NCBI GenBank assembly: GCA_023145955.1
Contig: JAGLDA010000063.1
Span: 1-15,382 of the forward strand
DNA from: Bacteroidales bacterium
Lineage (GTDB): Bacteria > Bacteroidota > Bacteroidia > Bacteroidales > UBA1556
Direction: 5' to 3'
Length of the DNA stretch: 15,382 nucleotides
Shown: piece after piece, positions 1 to 6,832 of the stretch
Layout: the number at the start of each line of letters is the position of its first letter
How positions within the stretch are numbered: position 1 is the first letter of the stretch
The notes under the pieces: generated by a model
The model's input: only the letters and a program-made list of their open reading frames with translations
The model's database searches: none
Told to the model about the DNA's origin: nothing
Made by a program: the position numbers and the translations under genes

Positions 1-168
1 ATTACGATAATAAAATACTTGATTATTTTAAGAAACATTGATATTAGATAATAAGAAATTAATGCTAAATATAATTCTAGCAAATGTAATGGAAAAATTT
101 GGTTTCATTAACTATCAACCTAAGTTTGCAACTTAATTTTTCGTTGTGGGGTAATAAAAATTAATTAT
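1..168. other. Non-coding left edge, nothing recognised
   Basis: This AT-rich stretch lies beyond the terminator of the T9SS-secreted protein gene. I see no ORF of useful length, no RNA gene and no convincing promoter motif on either strand. It could be the upstream or downstream flank of a gene outside the window. Confidence 0.5.
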
Positions 169-200
169 AAAAAAAGGCCACTAAAAAAAATAGCAGCCTT
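169..200 (-). terminator. Rho-independent terminator of the 741-residue secreted protein gene
   Basis: Read on the minus strand, AAGGCTGCTA pairs with TAGTGGCCTT (10 pairs, two of them G-T wobbles) around a loop of seven T residues, and a run of seven T follows. It sits about 40 bases after the stop codon of the large secreted protein gene. Stem, loop and T-tract together make a standard intrinsic terminator. Confidence 0.8.
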
Positions 201-241
201 CATTATGGGGATATACCAATGTGGTATTTTTAATATTGGAT

Positions 242-2467
242 TTAGTTCTTGATCACTTTATATGAATACTTATTATTTATAATTAGAATATACATTCCAG
301 TTTTCCATTTAGTAGTGTTAACTCTAAAATTGTTTTTACTTATATTCTCTTGCATATAAATAGTTCTACCTAAAGCATCAACTACTAATATATTGTTAAT
401 AGTTTTCTCTGAATTAATGTATAATTCATTTTCAATAGGATTGTTATATGTTATTTTAAAATTATTTTTCTCAATTTCATTAAAACCTACATTATTAGGA
501 GACACAACATATACTTTCCATATTCTAGTAGTAATTCCATCTTCTGCTGTTACTTCGTACATAACAGGAACAATACTATCATTCCAAGTATTATTTGTAA
601 CTGCACTATCCTGAACAGTTCCGCCAACTTTAGCAGTAGCATTATTAGATAATAAAAACTCAGCAGCCAAAGTTATTGGATAAGGAGTATTTATTGGCAT
701 ATAAACAATAATAGAGTCATTAGTATTTACAATAGTAGAAGATAGTTGAGATGGTAGATTATATTCAATAATTTCAGCAGCAGTAGAAACAACTACTCTA
801 GCAGTAACATACACATTCCATATTCTTAAAGATCCATTTTGTGCAATAACGGTATATTGAACAGCAGTAGTGCTATCACTCCATGTATTATTAGTTATAG
901 AGCTATCTTGTACCGTAGAGCCTACTAATGAATTAGCATAATTTGAAAGCGAAAAGTTTGCCGCTAAACTTACTGGATAACCAATACCCATTGGCATAAA
1001 TACCATGATAGAATCATTAGATGCATCAATATAAGATGTATCTTGAGTTGGCAGGTTATAGGTGATTATTTCAGCAGCATTACTTAGTGTCAATGTATCT
1101 ACAAAATTCTGAGCATATATTATTGAATTAACACCACTACCTTTATTTTCAATAAATACTACTACAGAATTATTACCAATTTTTGCATTAATTTTAGCCT
1201 GACCTTTATTAGTGCCAACATTACTTGCAATGGCTTTTGAAGTATCGGCCCATGCAAAATTACCAACTTGGTCTAGCATTACAACATCCAAATACGTTGT
1301 ACTTACACCATTATTATTTCCTTTTTCCAAAAGAAAGAACGGTCTATCATTATATACGTAAAGCTTATTAGCATGTGTATAGTTTGTTCCTATTGGAAAT
1401 AAATTTTTTGCTGTATTTGATAGTAAACGATTACCTGTTGGAATATCTATTTTCTGAATATACTCACCAGCTGCTGTTTGAGATGTATTTGTGTAGGTAC
1501 ACATTGCCCATAAGTTTGAGGAATTCTCTTCAGTAGCAATTTGAACATCCATCTCATAATTTGTAGTATTTACATCAAAATCACGCCCATTAGCACCCCA
1601 TGGAATAGTCCCATCAGGATTTATACGCTGAATACAAGCATCAAATCTATTATTCTGTTTTCCGATATAACCAAAAAATACAGTATCGCCACTTTGAGCT
1701 CCACTATAAATTCTATTATAAACAGTGGTCTTTGTGGAAAGTTGAGTTGGTGATGACCAAACAGAAGATCCACTAGTATTAAATCTCTGGGCATATAATG
1801 TTGAGTTAACAGAATAAGTTCCTTTCTTATGAAAAACAGAAACTATATCTCCATTCGATAATTCAAATAGATTTCCAGGAATTGTTACATTACTTGGCCA
1901 AGTTTCTGTATTGCTTGTCCAAAGTGCAGCCCCAACACTATTATATAATTGTATATAAGAGGTATATGTTGATGTACTCATCCACGAGATAGCGGTATTT
2001 CCACTACTCAAAGGAAGGATTTTTATACTAAAGCCAACCCCTAGATTTACGCCGCCCGCAGGCCATAAATGATTTCCTTGATTATCAAACTTAAATGCCA
2101 AGGCTGCAGTATTGCTTGTGGCAGTAATTCCCACATACAAATTATCATTCTCATCTCTTACCAATTGCCATTGATTTACATATGAAGACATTGGAATACT
2201 ATCACTTATTAATACTCCGGTATCTCCCAGTTGTTTTACCCCTGCTGAGTTTAATACTTGCAAGCGTAATTCGTAGTTTACTGGAGCTGCTACAGTTTTC
2301 CAAAAAACAATCGCCGTACTTCCATCACTTAGTTCTATTGTCTCTATATCTTGGTCAGTACCAGCAAATGAGCTTACCTCAGTATTTACTGTTGTATTTG
2401 TTGTCCATTGTGCATTTACACTTATAGTAAGTGCAATTAATGCAATTAAAAATGCAATTCTTTTCAT
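242..2467 (-). CDS. T9SS-secreted protein: propeller-like N-terminus, two DUF5018-like repeats, type A sorting domain
   Basis: This is a 741-residue exported protein of unknown function. Residues 1-19 form a signal peptide (hydrophobic core, probable cleavage after SVNA). Between residues 127 and 408 a G-x-x-x-W motif recurs about five times (GNHLW, GAALW, GSSVW, GTIPW, GNFAW), which suggests a beta-propeller; this fold is inference. Residues 464-562 and 564-656 are two tandem Ig-like repeats. Both start AAEII-YNLP and contain GxTVQDS-TNNTW; the second has the VTAEDG motif typical of DUF5018-like modules. Residues about 661-741 are a T9SS type A C-terminal sorting domain (NNPIENELYI, DALGR, KTGMYIL), so the mature protein should be carried across the outer membrane and be surface-bound or released. 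No catalytic motif is visible. A 46-codon ORF ends three bases upstream of the ATG, and the two may be co-translated. The region between that ORF and the regulator gene carries repeats. Confidence 0.88.
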   Translation of the reverse strand: MKRIAFLIALIALTISVNAQWTTNTTVNTEVSSFAGTDQDIETIELSDGSTAIVFWKTVAAPVNYELRLQVLNSAGVKQLGDTGVLISDSIPMSSYVNQWQLVRDENDNLYVGITATSNTAALAFKFDNQGNHLWPAGGVNLGVGFSIKILPLSSGNTAISWMSTSTYTSYIQLYNSVGAALWTSNTETWPSNVTIPGNLFELSNGDIVSVFHKKGTYSVNSTLYAQRFNTSGSSVWSSPTQLSTKTTVYNRIYSGAQSGDTVFFGYIGKQNNRFDACIQRINPDGTIPWGANGRDFDVNTTNYEMDVQIATEENSSNLWAMCTYTNTSQTAAGEYIQKIDIPTGNRLLSNTAKNLFPIGTNYTHANKLYVYNDRPFFLLEKGNNNGVSTTYLDVVMLDQVGNFAWADTSKAIASNVGTNKGQAKINAKIGNNSVVVFIENKGSGVNSIIYAQNFVDTLTLSNAAEIITYNLPTQDTSYIDASNDSIMVFMPMGIGYPVSLAANFSLSNYANSLVGSTVQDSSITNNTWSDSTTAVQYTVIAQNGSLRIWNVYVTARVVVSTAAEIIEYNLPSQLSSTIVNTNDSIIVYMPINTPYPITLAAEFLLSNNATAKVGGTVQDSAVTNNTWNDSIVPVMYEVTAEDGITTRIWKVYVVSPNNVGFNEIEKNNFKITYNNPIENELYINSEKTINNILVVDALGRTIYMQENISKNNFRVNTTKWKTGMYILIINNKYSYKVIKN
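500..1078 (-). repeat. Tandem intragenic repeat encoding two Ig-like modules
   Basis: Two adjacent units of roughly 280-300 bases (about 783-1078 and 500-778) encode modules that are clearly related at the protein level. Conserved blocks are AAEII-YNLP at the start, NDSI-V-MP, YP--LAA-F-LSN-A, VG-TVQDS--TNNTW-DS and RIW-VYV at the end. The units have diverged, so this is an old domain duplication and not a recent slippage product. Confidence 0.75.
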
Positions 2468-2470
2468 ATC

Positions 2471-2611
2471 TTAATGTTTTAAATTATTATTTACACTATT
2501 TTTAATTATAGTATTTGACTCTAAAGATTTCACAACCTTTATTAATGCAGATTTTTTAACAATATTATCTACAATTAACTCTTTTATACTTTTAGGTTTA
2601 CTATTCTTCAT
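2471..2611 (-). CDS. Small basic protein (46 residues), unrecognised, upstream of the secreted protein gene
   Basis: An ATG-initiated ORF of 46 codons starts MKNSKPKSIKELIVDNIV and ends with NNNLKH, then TAA. The product is lysine- and asparagine-rich with no cysteine, signal peptide or membrane segment. The middle (about residues 8-35) could form a helix. Only three bases separate its stop from the ATG of the 741-residue protein gene. A TAnnTTTG-like element lies 30 bases upstream of its ATG, the same spacing as at gltX and the M48 gene in this window. These facts suggest a real first cistron or a translated leader. I do not recognise the sequence. The alternative is a chance ORF in AT-rich DNA, which cannot be excluded without homologues. 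Confidence 0.5.
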   Translation of the reverse strand: MKNSKPKSIKELIVDNIVKKSALIKVVKSLESNTIIKNSVNNNLKH

Positions 2612-2640
2612 TGCTTTATGCTATAATTAATTAAGAAATG

Positions 2641-2648
2641 CAAAAGTG
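2641..2648 (-). promoter_or_regulatory. Possible -7 promoter element for the 46-codon ORF and secreted protein gene
   Basis: The minus strand reads CACTTTTG followed by C, one mismatch from the Bacteroidota -7 consensus TAnnTTTG. It lies 30 bases before the ATG of the 46-codon ORF. No good TTTG -33 box is seen about 20 bases upstream (the sequence there is T-rich), so this is tentative. Confidence 0.4.
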
Positions 2649-2690
2649 AGACATAAGTTATTGATAACCTAAAAATTGGCTGTAGATAAA

Positions 2691-2733
2691 ACACTCAATT
2701 ATGTAAATATAATATACTATCTACACTCAATTA
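2691..2733 (-). repeat. Pair of 11-bp direct repeats upstream of the secreted-protein unit
   Basis: The plus-strand sequence ACACTCAATTA occurs at 2691-2701 and again at 2723-2733, start to start 32 bases, about three helical turns. The copies lie about 45 to 90 bases upstream of the possible -7 element of the small ORF and secreted protein gene. This is the position and phasing expected of a paired activator or repressor site, but no regulator has been linked to it. Confidence 0.5.
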
Positions 2734-2745
2734 GTGCTAATGAGT
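2725..2745. repeat. Inverted repeat between the LuxR-type regulator and the secreted-protein unit
   Basis: ACTCA(A)TTAG pairs with CTAATGAGT around a two-base centre (nine pairs, one bulged A). It overlaps the second direct repeat. No T-tract follows on the minus strand, so it looks more like an operator dyad than a terminator for the regulator gene, whose stop lies about 80 bases away. Confidence 0.4.
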
Positions 2746-2822
2746 ATCTAATCAGCTATATACTAAGCTTATAAAATTAGTTAAATCGTATATGTAATTA
2801 TAAAACAGATAAGAGAAGTATG

Positions 2823-4499
2823 CTATTTAAGTTCGTTTAAATAGATAATAAGATCTGTTTTTGTATTGGTAAGATTAAGTTTTTTACGCAATCGAGTTCG
2901 TGCATTTTCTACAGTTTTAAAATCCTGACCTGTAATTTGGGCAATTTCTTTTGACGTTAAGTTTAATACTAATAGTGCGCATAGACGCTTATCTTTAGAT
3001 GTTAGTGCGGGATGTTTCTCTGATAAATTACTGAAAAACCTCTCATGCACTTGCTCTAAACTTAATTCAAACTCTTCCCACATATTATTGGAAGAGCCTT
3101 TTTCTAATCGCTTTTGAATAATTTCAATTGCCTGTTGAGTCTCTTTTTTTACAGCTTTTAATTTTATCTCTTTTAAATCTATCAGAATATCTTGTATAAA
3201 CTCTGTTCTATGAATTTCTTTCATAGCCTTGGCAATTAGTATTCCTTTTTTAGATTCTAAATCTTGATTCAGCTCATCTCTTTTTGCTTCAATGAGTTTT
3301 CTCTCCAACTTAGATTTTTGAAGTCTGCTTTTATTTCTTGAGAGAAGAATTATTAATACTAATAAACTCAATATAAGGCCAAAGCTAATTATTAAGTTTT
3401 TATTCCTTCTTTTACTCTCTTCTAAGTTTCTTATTTGATCTTTTATAATAAACTCTTGTTCTAATTTTATCTTTTCGGCATTTACAGCCTTTTGTTCTAT
3501 ATTTAAGCTATCTCTTATTTGGTCGTATATTACAAAATACATACTGGCCTTTTTATAGTCCTCTTTCTCTAAATAAGCTTTATAAAGTATCATATTCAAA
3601 CCCAAATAACTGAAAGTGTATTTATTTGATTTAAGAATATCTTTTGATTTATTTGCATAATAAATACACGAATCTATTTTATTTCTCTGAAAAAATTCTT
3701 CAGAAACTGTTTTATATACCCATGCCTTTACACCTTGAGGCACATCATCTATAATTGCTAATGCTTTTTTACTGTAAAAATCAGTTCTAGCGGTATTGCC
3801 AAGTATAGAGTAACATTTGGCAATATTTGTAAATACATAAATACTTAATTTCTTATTATCTATTAGATAAACAAGATCTAAGCTCTTTTTAAAATAGTAT
3901 ATGGACGAATCTATATTTGTTTCAAAGAATAATAATCCTAAATTATTGTATAACTTTGCTACACCCAATGTATCATTATTACTTTTCTTATTTAGATATA
4001 CTTGCTGAAAAAAATAAAATGCTTGATCCGTTTTTTTCAATTTAGCATATATTATGGCTATATCATTTTCAAGATTATGTTTCTCATTACTTGAGTTATT
4101 ATTGTCAAATAAATTATATCCTTTTGTATAATATTTCAGCGATATATCCAACAAATCCTTATCGTAATATAGGTCAGCAATACTAGTATAAGTAGTAATG
4201 AGGAAATCTATATTATTATACTTCCTTGCATTAAACTCCGCATTATCAATATATTTGGAACATCTTTCCCAATCAGAGTCCTTCAATTTCCATGCTATTT
4301 TTAGGCATAGAATGGCTTTAGTATTATAAGTCTCACTATTTACAATACTATCAATAAGTATTTGTAATGCTTGCTGACTCTCAACAATATTATTTACAAT
4401 AGAAATAGAGCTACTATCAGTATTAATTTGTGGTTCTTCTTCTGTGGAAAAAGAAGACAAAATAATAAATAAAGCAAATAATATAAAAGTAATTCTCAT
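2823..4499 (-). CDS. Membrane-anchored TPR regulator with LuxR-type helix-turn-helix
   Basis: The 558-residue protein belongs to a Bacteroidota architecture in which a periplasmic TPR domain is joined across the inner membrane to a DNA-binding domain. Residues 1-18 form a signal peptide or N-terminal anchor. Residues about 45-330 are helical pairs resembling tetratricopeptide repeats (for example AKLYNNLGLLFFETNIDSSI and VFTNIAKCYSILGNTARTD). Residues 330-366 look like coiled coil, 368-387 form a clear transmembrane helix, and 388-465 are again charged helices. Residues about 496-556 are a LuxR/GerE-type helix-turn-helix (LCALLVLNLTSKEIAQITG, then KTVENARTRLRKKLNL). The role is presumably to sense something outside the cytoplasm and control transcription, perhaps of the adjacent secreted-protein unit; that target is inference. 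The start is fixed by the signal sequence. No histidine kinase or receiver domain is present. Confidence 0.88.
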   Translation of the reverse strand: MRITFILFALFIILSSFSTEEEPQINTDSSSISIVNNIVESQQALQILIDSIVNSETYNTKAILCLKIAWKLKDSDWERCSKYIDNAEFNARKYNNIDFLITTYTSIADLYYDKDLLDISLKYYTKGYNLFDNNNSSNEKHNLENDIAIIYAKLKKTDQAFYFFQQVYLNKKSNNDTLGVAKLYNNLGLLFFETNIDSSIYYFKKSLDLVYLIDNKKLSIYVFTNIAKCYSILGNTARTDFYSKKALAIIDDVPQGVKAWVYKTVSEEFFQRNKIDSCIYYANKSKDILKSNKYTFSYLGLNMILYKAYLEKEDYKKASMYFVIYDQIRDSLNIEQKAVNAEKIKLEQEFIIKDQIRNLEESKRRNKNLIISFGLILSLLVLIILLSRNKSRLQKSKLERKLIEAKRDELNQDLESKKGILIAKAMKEIHRTEFIQDILIDLKEIKLKAVKKETQQAIEIIQKRLEKGSSNNMWEEFELSLEQVHERFFSNLSEKHPALTSKDKRLCALLVLNLTSKEIAQITGQDFKTVENARTRLRKKLNLTNTKTDLIIYLNELK

Positions 4500-4504
4500 A
4501 ATTA

Positions 4505-4512
4505 CAAAAATA
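4505..4512 (-). promoter_or_regulatory. TAnnTTTG match immediately upstream of the LuxR-type regulator gene
   Basis: The minus strand reads TATTTTTG five bases before the ATG. It matches the Bacteroidota -7 consensus, but a start site 4-8 bases further on would fall at or inside the ATG, giving a leaderless mRNA. The region is so T-rich that a chance match is quite possible. Confidence 0.25.
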
Positions 4513-4548
4513 TAAAATAATATCTGACTATATTAAATTATTATACAG

Positions 4549-4588
4549 AAAAAAAGTCAGAAAAAATTACAAATTATTTCTGACTTTT
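4549..4588 (-). terminator. Rho-independent terminator of purA
   Basis: On the minus strand AAAAGTCAGAAA pairs perfectly with TTTCTGACTTTT (12 bp, arms at 4552-4563 and 4577-4588) around a 13-base loop, and the T run continues to seven T. It begins 30 bases after the purA stop and separates purA from the downstream regulator gene. Confidence 0.92.
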
Positions 4589-4618
4589 AAAGGTATTCAC
4601 AAAGAATCCAATAACTAT

Positions 4619-5920
4619 TTAACGAATAATTGTCTGTGACCTATCCGGACCAACTGACACCACCGAAATTGGGCATTCTACAGTTTCCTCTATATATTTA
4701 ATATAATCAATAAGCTCAGCAGGCAAATCGTCCATGCTGCTAGCCTTTGTAATATCCGTATTCCAGCCTTTTTTTGATTCAACAATAGGTCCTAGCTTTT
4801 CGTCAAGAATTTCGTAAGGCATATAATCTAGTTTTTTGCCATTATATTCATACTGGGTACATACATCAAAGCTATCAAAATCGTCCATTACATCAGCCTT
4901 TGTTATAATTAGGTCTGTTACACCATTTATCATAATTGAGTAACGTAAGGCAGGTATATCTAACCAACCACAACGACGTGGGCGACCTGTAGTAGATCCA
5001 TATTCATGTCCATTATCGCGTAGGCGTTGTCCAAAATCATCGAAAAGCTCAGTAGGGAACGGTCCACTACCTACTCTTGTACAGTATGCTTTAAAAACAC
5101 CATAAGTTTTACCAATTTTGTTGGGAGCAACTCCCAAGCCAGTACATACAGCAGCACTAATAGTATTTGATGAAGTTACAAATGGATATGAGCCAAAGTC
5201 AACATCTAATAATGTTCCTTGAGCACCTTCAGCAAGAATAGTTTTCCCTGCCTTTAAACTATCATTAATAAATTGCTCACTATCTATCAGATTATATTCA
5301 GTAGCAATTTTTGTAGCTTCCATCCATTTTGCTTCGTATTCATCAAAGCTTAGGTTATCAATCTTATGAGCACTTATGTCAAAATCAAAATCTTTGGCAA
5401 TTTCCAAATGTCGCAATTTTAACTTGCCATACCTTTCCTGGAAATTATCCATAAGTACATCTCCCATTCTTAGCCCCAAACGAGCAGTTTTATCGGTATA
5501 GGTAGGCCCAATTCCCTTAAGGGTTGATCCTATTTTATCTTTACCCTTTGCAGCTTCGTATACAGCATCTAATAGCCTATGACTAGGTGTTATAAGGTGG
5601 CATTTTTTAGAGATATATAAGTTGTTTTTTGGATTAGCTCCTTTTTCATATAACTCATCAAGCTCTTGCTGCATTATTTTTAAATCCATAATTACCCCAT
5701 TACCAATAATATTAAGAGTATTATCATGAAAAATACCCGATGGTATTGTGTGTAAAACATGCTTCTGACCATTAAACTCAAGAGTATGACCAGCATTTGG
5801 TCCACCCTGAAAACGAGCTATAATATCGTAATCTGGAGTAAATACATCTACAATCTTTCCTTTTCCCTCATCTCCCCATTGTAATCCTAGGAGAATATCA
5901 ACTTTATTTTCTTTTTGCAT
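4619..5920 (-). CDS. purA: Adenylosuccinate synthase
   Basis: PurA condenses IMP with aspartate using GTP to give adenylosuccinate, the first committed step from IMP to AMP, in the cytoplasm. The full 433-residue length is normal for the family. Residues 12-25 carry the GTP-binding signature GLQWGDEGKGK with the catalytic Asp17. PNAGHT at 41-46 holds the catalytic His45. STLKGIGPTY at 132-141 and EGAQGTLLD at 231-239 match IMP-site blocks. FKAYCTRVGSGPFPTEL at 276-292 and STTGRPRRCGWLD at 309-321 match the aspartate/IMP loop, and SVGPDR at 422-427 is the C-terminal guanine-site block. No key residue is missing. It follows the Fur-family gene in the same direction with an 86-base gap holding a hairpin and a promoter-like element, and it ends at its own terminator. 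Confidence 0.98.
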   Translation of the reverse strand: MQKENKVDILLGLQWGDEGKGKIVDVFTPDYDIIARFQGGPNAGHTLEFNGQKHVLHTIPSGIFHDNTLNIIGNGVIMDLKIMQQELDELYEKGANPKNNLYISKKCHLITPSHRLLDAVYEAAKGKDKIGSTLKGIGPTYTDKTARLGLRMGDVLMDNFQERYGKLKLRHLEIAKDFDFDISAHKIDNLSFDEYEAKWMEATKIATEYNLIDSEQFINDSLKAGKTILAEGAQGTLLDVDFGSYPFVTSSNTISAAVCTGLGVAPNKIGKTYGVFKAYCTRVGSGPFPTELFDDFGQRLRDNGHEYGSTTGRPRRCGWLDIPALRYSIMINGVTDLIITKADVMDDFDSFDVCTQYEYNGKKLDYMPYEILDEKLGPIVESKKGWNTDITKASSMDDLPAELIDYIKYIEETVECPISVVSVGPDRSQTIIR

Positions 5921-5967
5921 TAAAAATAGGTTTTTAGCAGTGGCATTTTAATAAAAATATCGCACAG

Positions 5968-5975
5968 CAAATTTA
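5968..5975 (-). promoter_or_regulatory. Candidate purA -7 promoter element
   Basis: The minus strand reads TAAATTTG, an exact match to TAnnTTTG, 47 bases before the purA ATG. A weak TTTA lies 18 bases upstream where a TTTG -33 box is expected. The predicted leader would be about 40 bases. Confidence 0.45.
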
Positions 5976-5985
5976 ATAAATCTTC

Positions 5986-6008
5986 AGTTTCTTTAAATAA
6001 AAGAAACT
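5986..6008 (-). terminator. Hairpin at the end of the Fur-family gene
   Basis: AGTTTCTTT and AAAGAAACT form a perfect 9-bp stem around a five-base AT loop. On the minus strand the hairpin begins inside the stop codon of the Fur-family gene. The downstream tract is AT-rich but not a clean T run, so termination would be partial. It ends just where the purA promoter-like element begins. Confidence 0.5.
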
Positions 6009-6510
6009 ATAATTCCTTTTTATTACCATTATCAAAAGCATGTAATTCTGCCACTTGACTATCTTTACATTCTGCATAGAAAGTCAAAGAATGGTAGCTA
6101 ATCTTTATCTTGAAAAGCTTTTCCAGGGAGTCTTGAATCTCTTGAATCCTTGGGTCACAAAATTCGATAATTTTTCCGTTGTCAGAACAAATAATATGGT
6201 CGTGTTGCTTAAATTTATACGATTTTTCAAATTGCGCACTCTGAGCACCAAATTGATGCTTAGTTACCAGTTTGCAATTTAGAAGTAAGTCTATAGTATT
6301 ATATAAAGTAGCTCTACTAACACGATATTTATTCTTCTTCATTTTAAGATATAAAGTTTCTATATCAAAATGCGAATCGTGATTATAAACTTCGCGCAGA
6401 ATAGTAAAGCGCTCAGGAGTTTTTCTATGTCCCTTTTTCTCTAGATAATTTGTAAATATTTGCATTACAGTATTAAAACTGTCATCTGCTTTTTTTTCCA
6501 ATCCTACCAT
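6007..6510 (-). CDS. Fur-family metal- or peroxide-responsive transcriptional repressor
   Basis: The 167-residue cytoplasmic protein has the Fur layout. The winged-helix DNA-binding half covers residues about 12-95 (GHRKTPERFTILREVY at 27-42, RVSRATLYNTIDLL at 63-76). The dimerisation and metal-binding half follows, with HDHIIC at 103-108, GKIIEFCDP at 112-120 and SYHSLTFYAEC at 138-148. In most family members the first motif continues as CxxC; here it is C-S-D-N, and the later site is C-K-D-S, so the second cysteine of each pair is absent. The structural zinc site is therefore altered or lost, and only Cys108, Cys118 and Cys148 remain. Whether it senses iron, peroxide or something else cannot be read from this. 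It is divergent from a reductase gene across a region with a Fur-box-like palindrome, consistent with autoregulation. Confidence 0.9.
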   Translation of the reverse strand: MVGLEKKADDSFNTVMQIFTNYLEKKGHRKTPERFTILREVYNHDSHFDIETLYLKMKKNKYRVSRATLYNTIDLLLNCKLVTKHQFGAQSAQFEKSYKFKQHDHIICSDNGKIIEFCDPRIQEIQDSLEKLFKIKISYHSLTFYAECKDSQVAELHAFDNGNKKEL

Positions 6511-6620
6511 AATGAATAATGTAAGTGATAATAAATTCTATAATTTGACTTCAATTATATGAATAATCCAAGTATTTTAACTTGCAACTTATAGAACCAT
6601 AAAAGTACTAAAAAAACTGC

Positions 6621-6643
6621 TTATTTAGAATTAGACTAAATAA
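6621..6643. promoter_or_regulatory. Perfect 8-7-8 palindrome, candidate Fur/PerR-type operator
   Basis: TTATTTAG and CTAAATAA are exact reverse complements separated by AATTAGA. The inner part, TTTAGAAT-T-AGACTAAA, has the 7-1-7-like spacing and AT-rich arms of Fur-superfamily boxes. It lies 111 bases upstream of the Fur-family start and 190 bases upstream of the reductase start. Operator function is inference from symmetry and position. Confidence 0.55.
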
Positions 6644-6754
6644 AAAATATTAGAAATAGAACAATCTGTATGTATCTGTTTCAGCGTTTATTATACTATA
6701 TATTTACGTATTTATAACTAATTATTACTATTGCTATTTAGATTACAGTGAAAA

Positions 6755-6766
6755 TTTACGAGTAAA
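6755..6766. repeat. Short dyad upstream of the reductase gene
   Basis: TTTAC and GTAAA flank a central GA, about 35 bases upstream of the candidate -7 element of the plus-strand reductase gene. It could be a small repressor site, but a 5-bp dyad can easily arise by chance. Confidence 0.25.
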
Positions 6767-6800
6767 TGAATGCTATTACGCCTACCTTTCAAAAAATAAT

Positions 6801-6808
6801 TACTTTAG
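6801..6808 (+). promoter_or_regulatory. Candidate -7 element for the reductase gene
   Basis: TACTTTAG followed by C differs from TAnnTTTG at one position and lies 24 bases before the first ATG. No TTTG is found at the expected -33 distance. Confidence 0.3.
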
Positions 6809-6832
6809 CACAATACAAAAAGATAGATATTA

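Larger units (their letters stand above)
6511..6832. promoter_or_regulatory. Divergent intergenic region between the Fur-family gene and the reductase
   Basis: These 322 bases hold no gene that I can support. They contain the 8-7-8 palindrome at 6621-6643, a small dyad TTTAC-GA-GTAAA at 6755-6766, and a near-consensus -7 element for the plus-strand gene at 6801-6808. No clear TAnnTTTG element is seen for the Fur-family gene. Confidence 0.6.

Noticed and set aside
213..227. Small hairpin ATACC-AATGT-GGTAT followed by T residues on the plus strand
   Set aside because: The stem has only five pairs and no plus-strand gene ends nearby; the longer minus-strand hairpin at 169-200 explains termination here.
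393..614. Plus-strand ORF of 73 codons inside the secreted protein gene
   Set aside because: It lies antisense to a well-supported coding region, has no recognisable domain, and its hydrophobic look comes from reading the opposite strand. The same applies to the antisense ORFs at 1541-1753, 2182-2427, 6055-6282, 6805-6999, 8030-8353, 8657-8908, 9669-9926, 10057-10260, 10346-10540, 11265-11450, 12098-12280 and 13047-13241.
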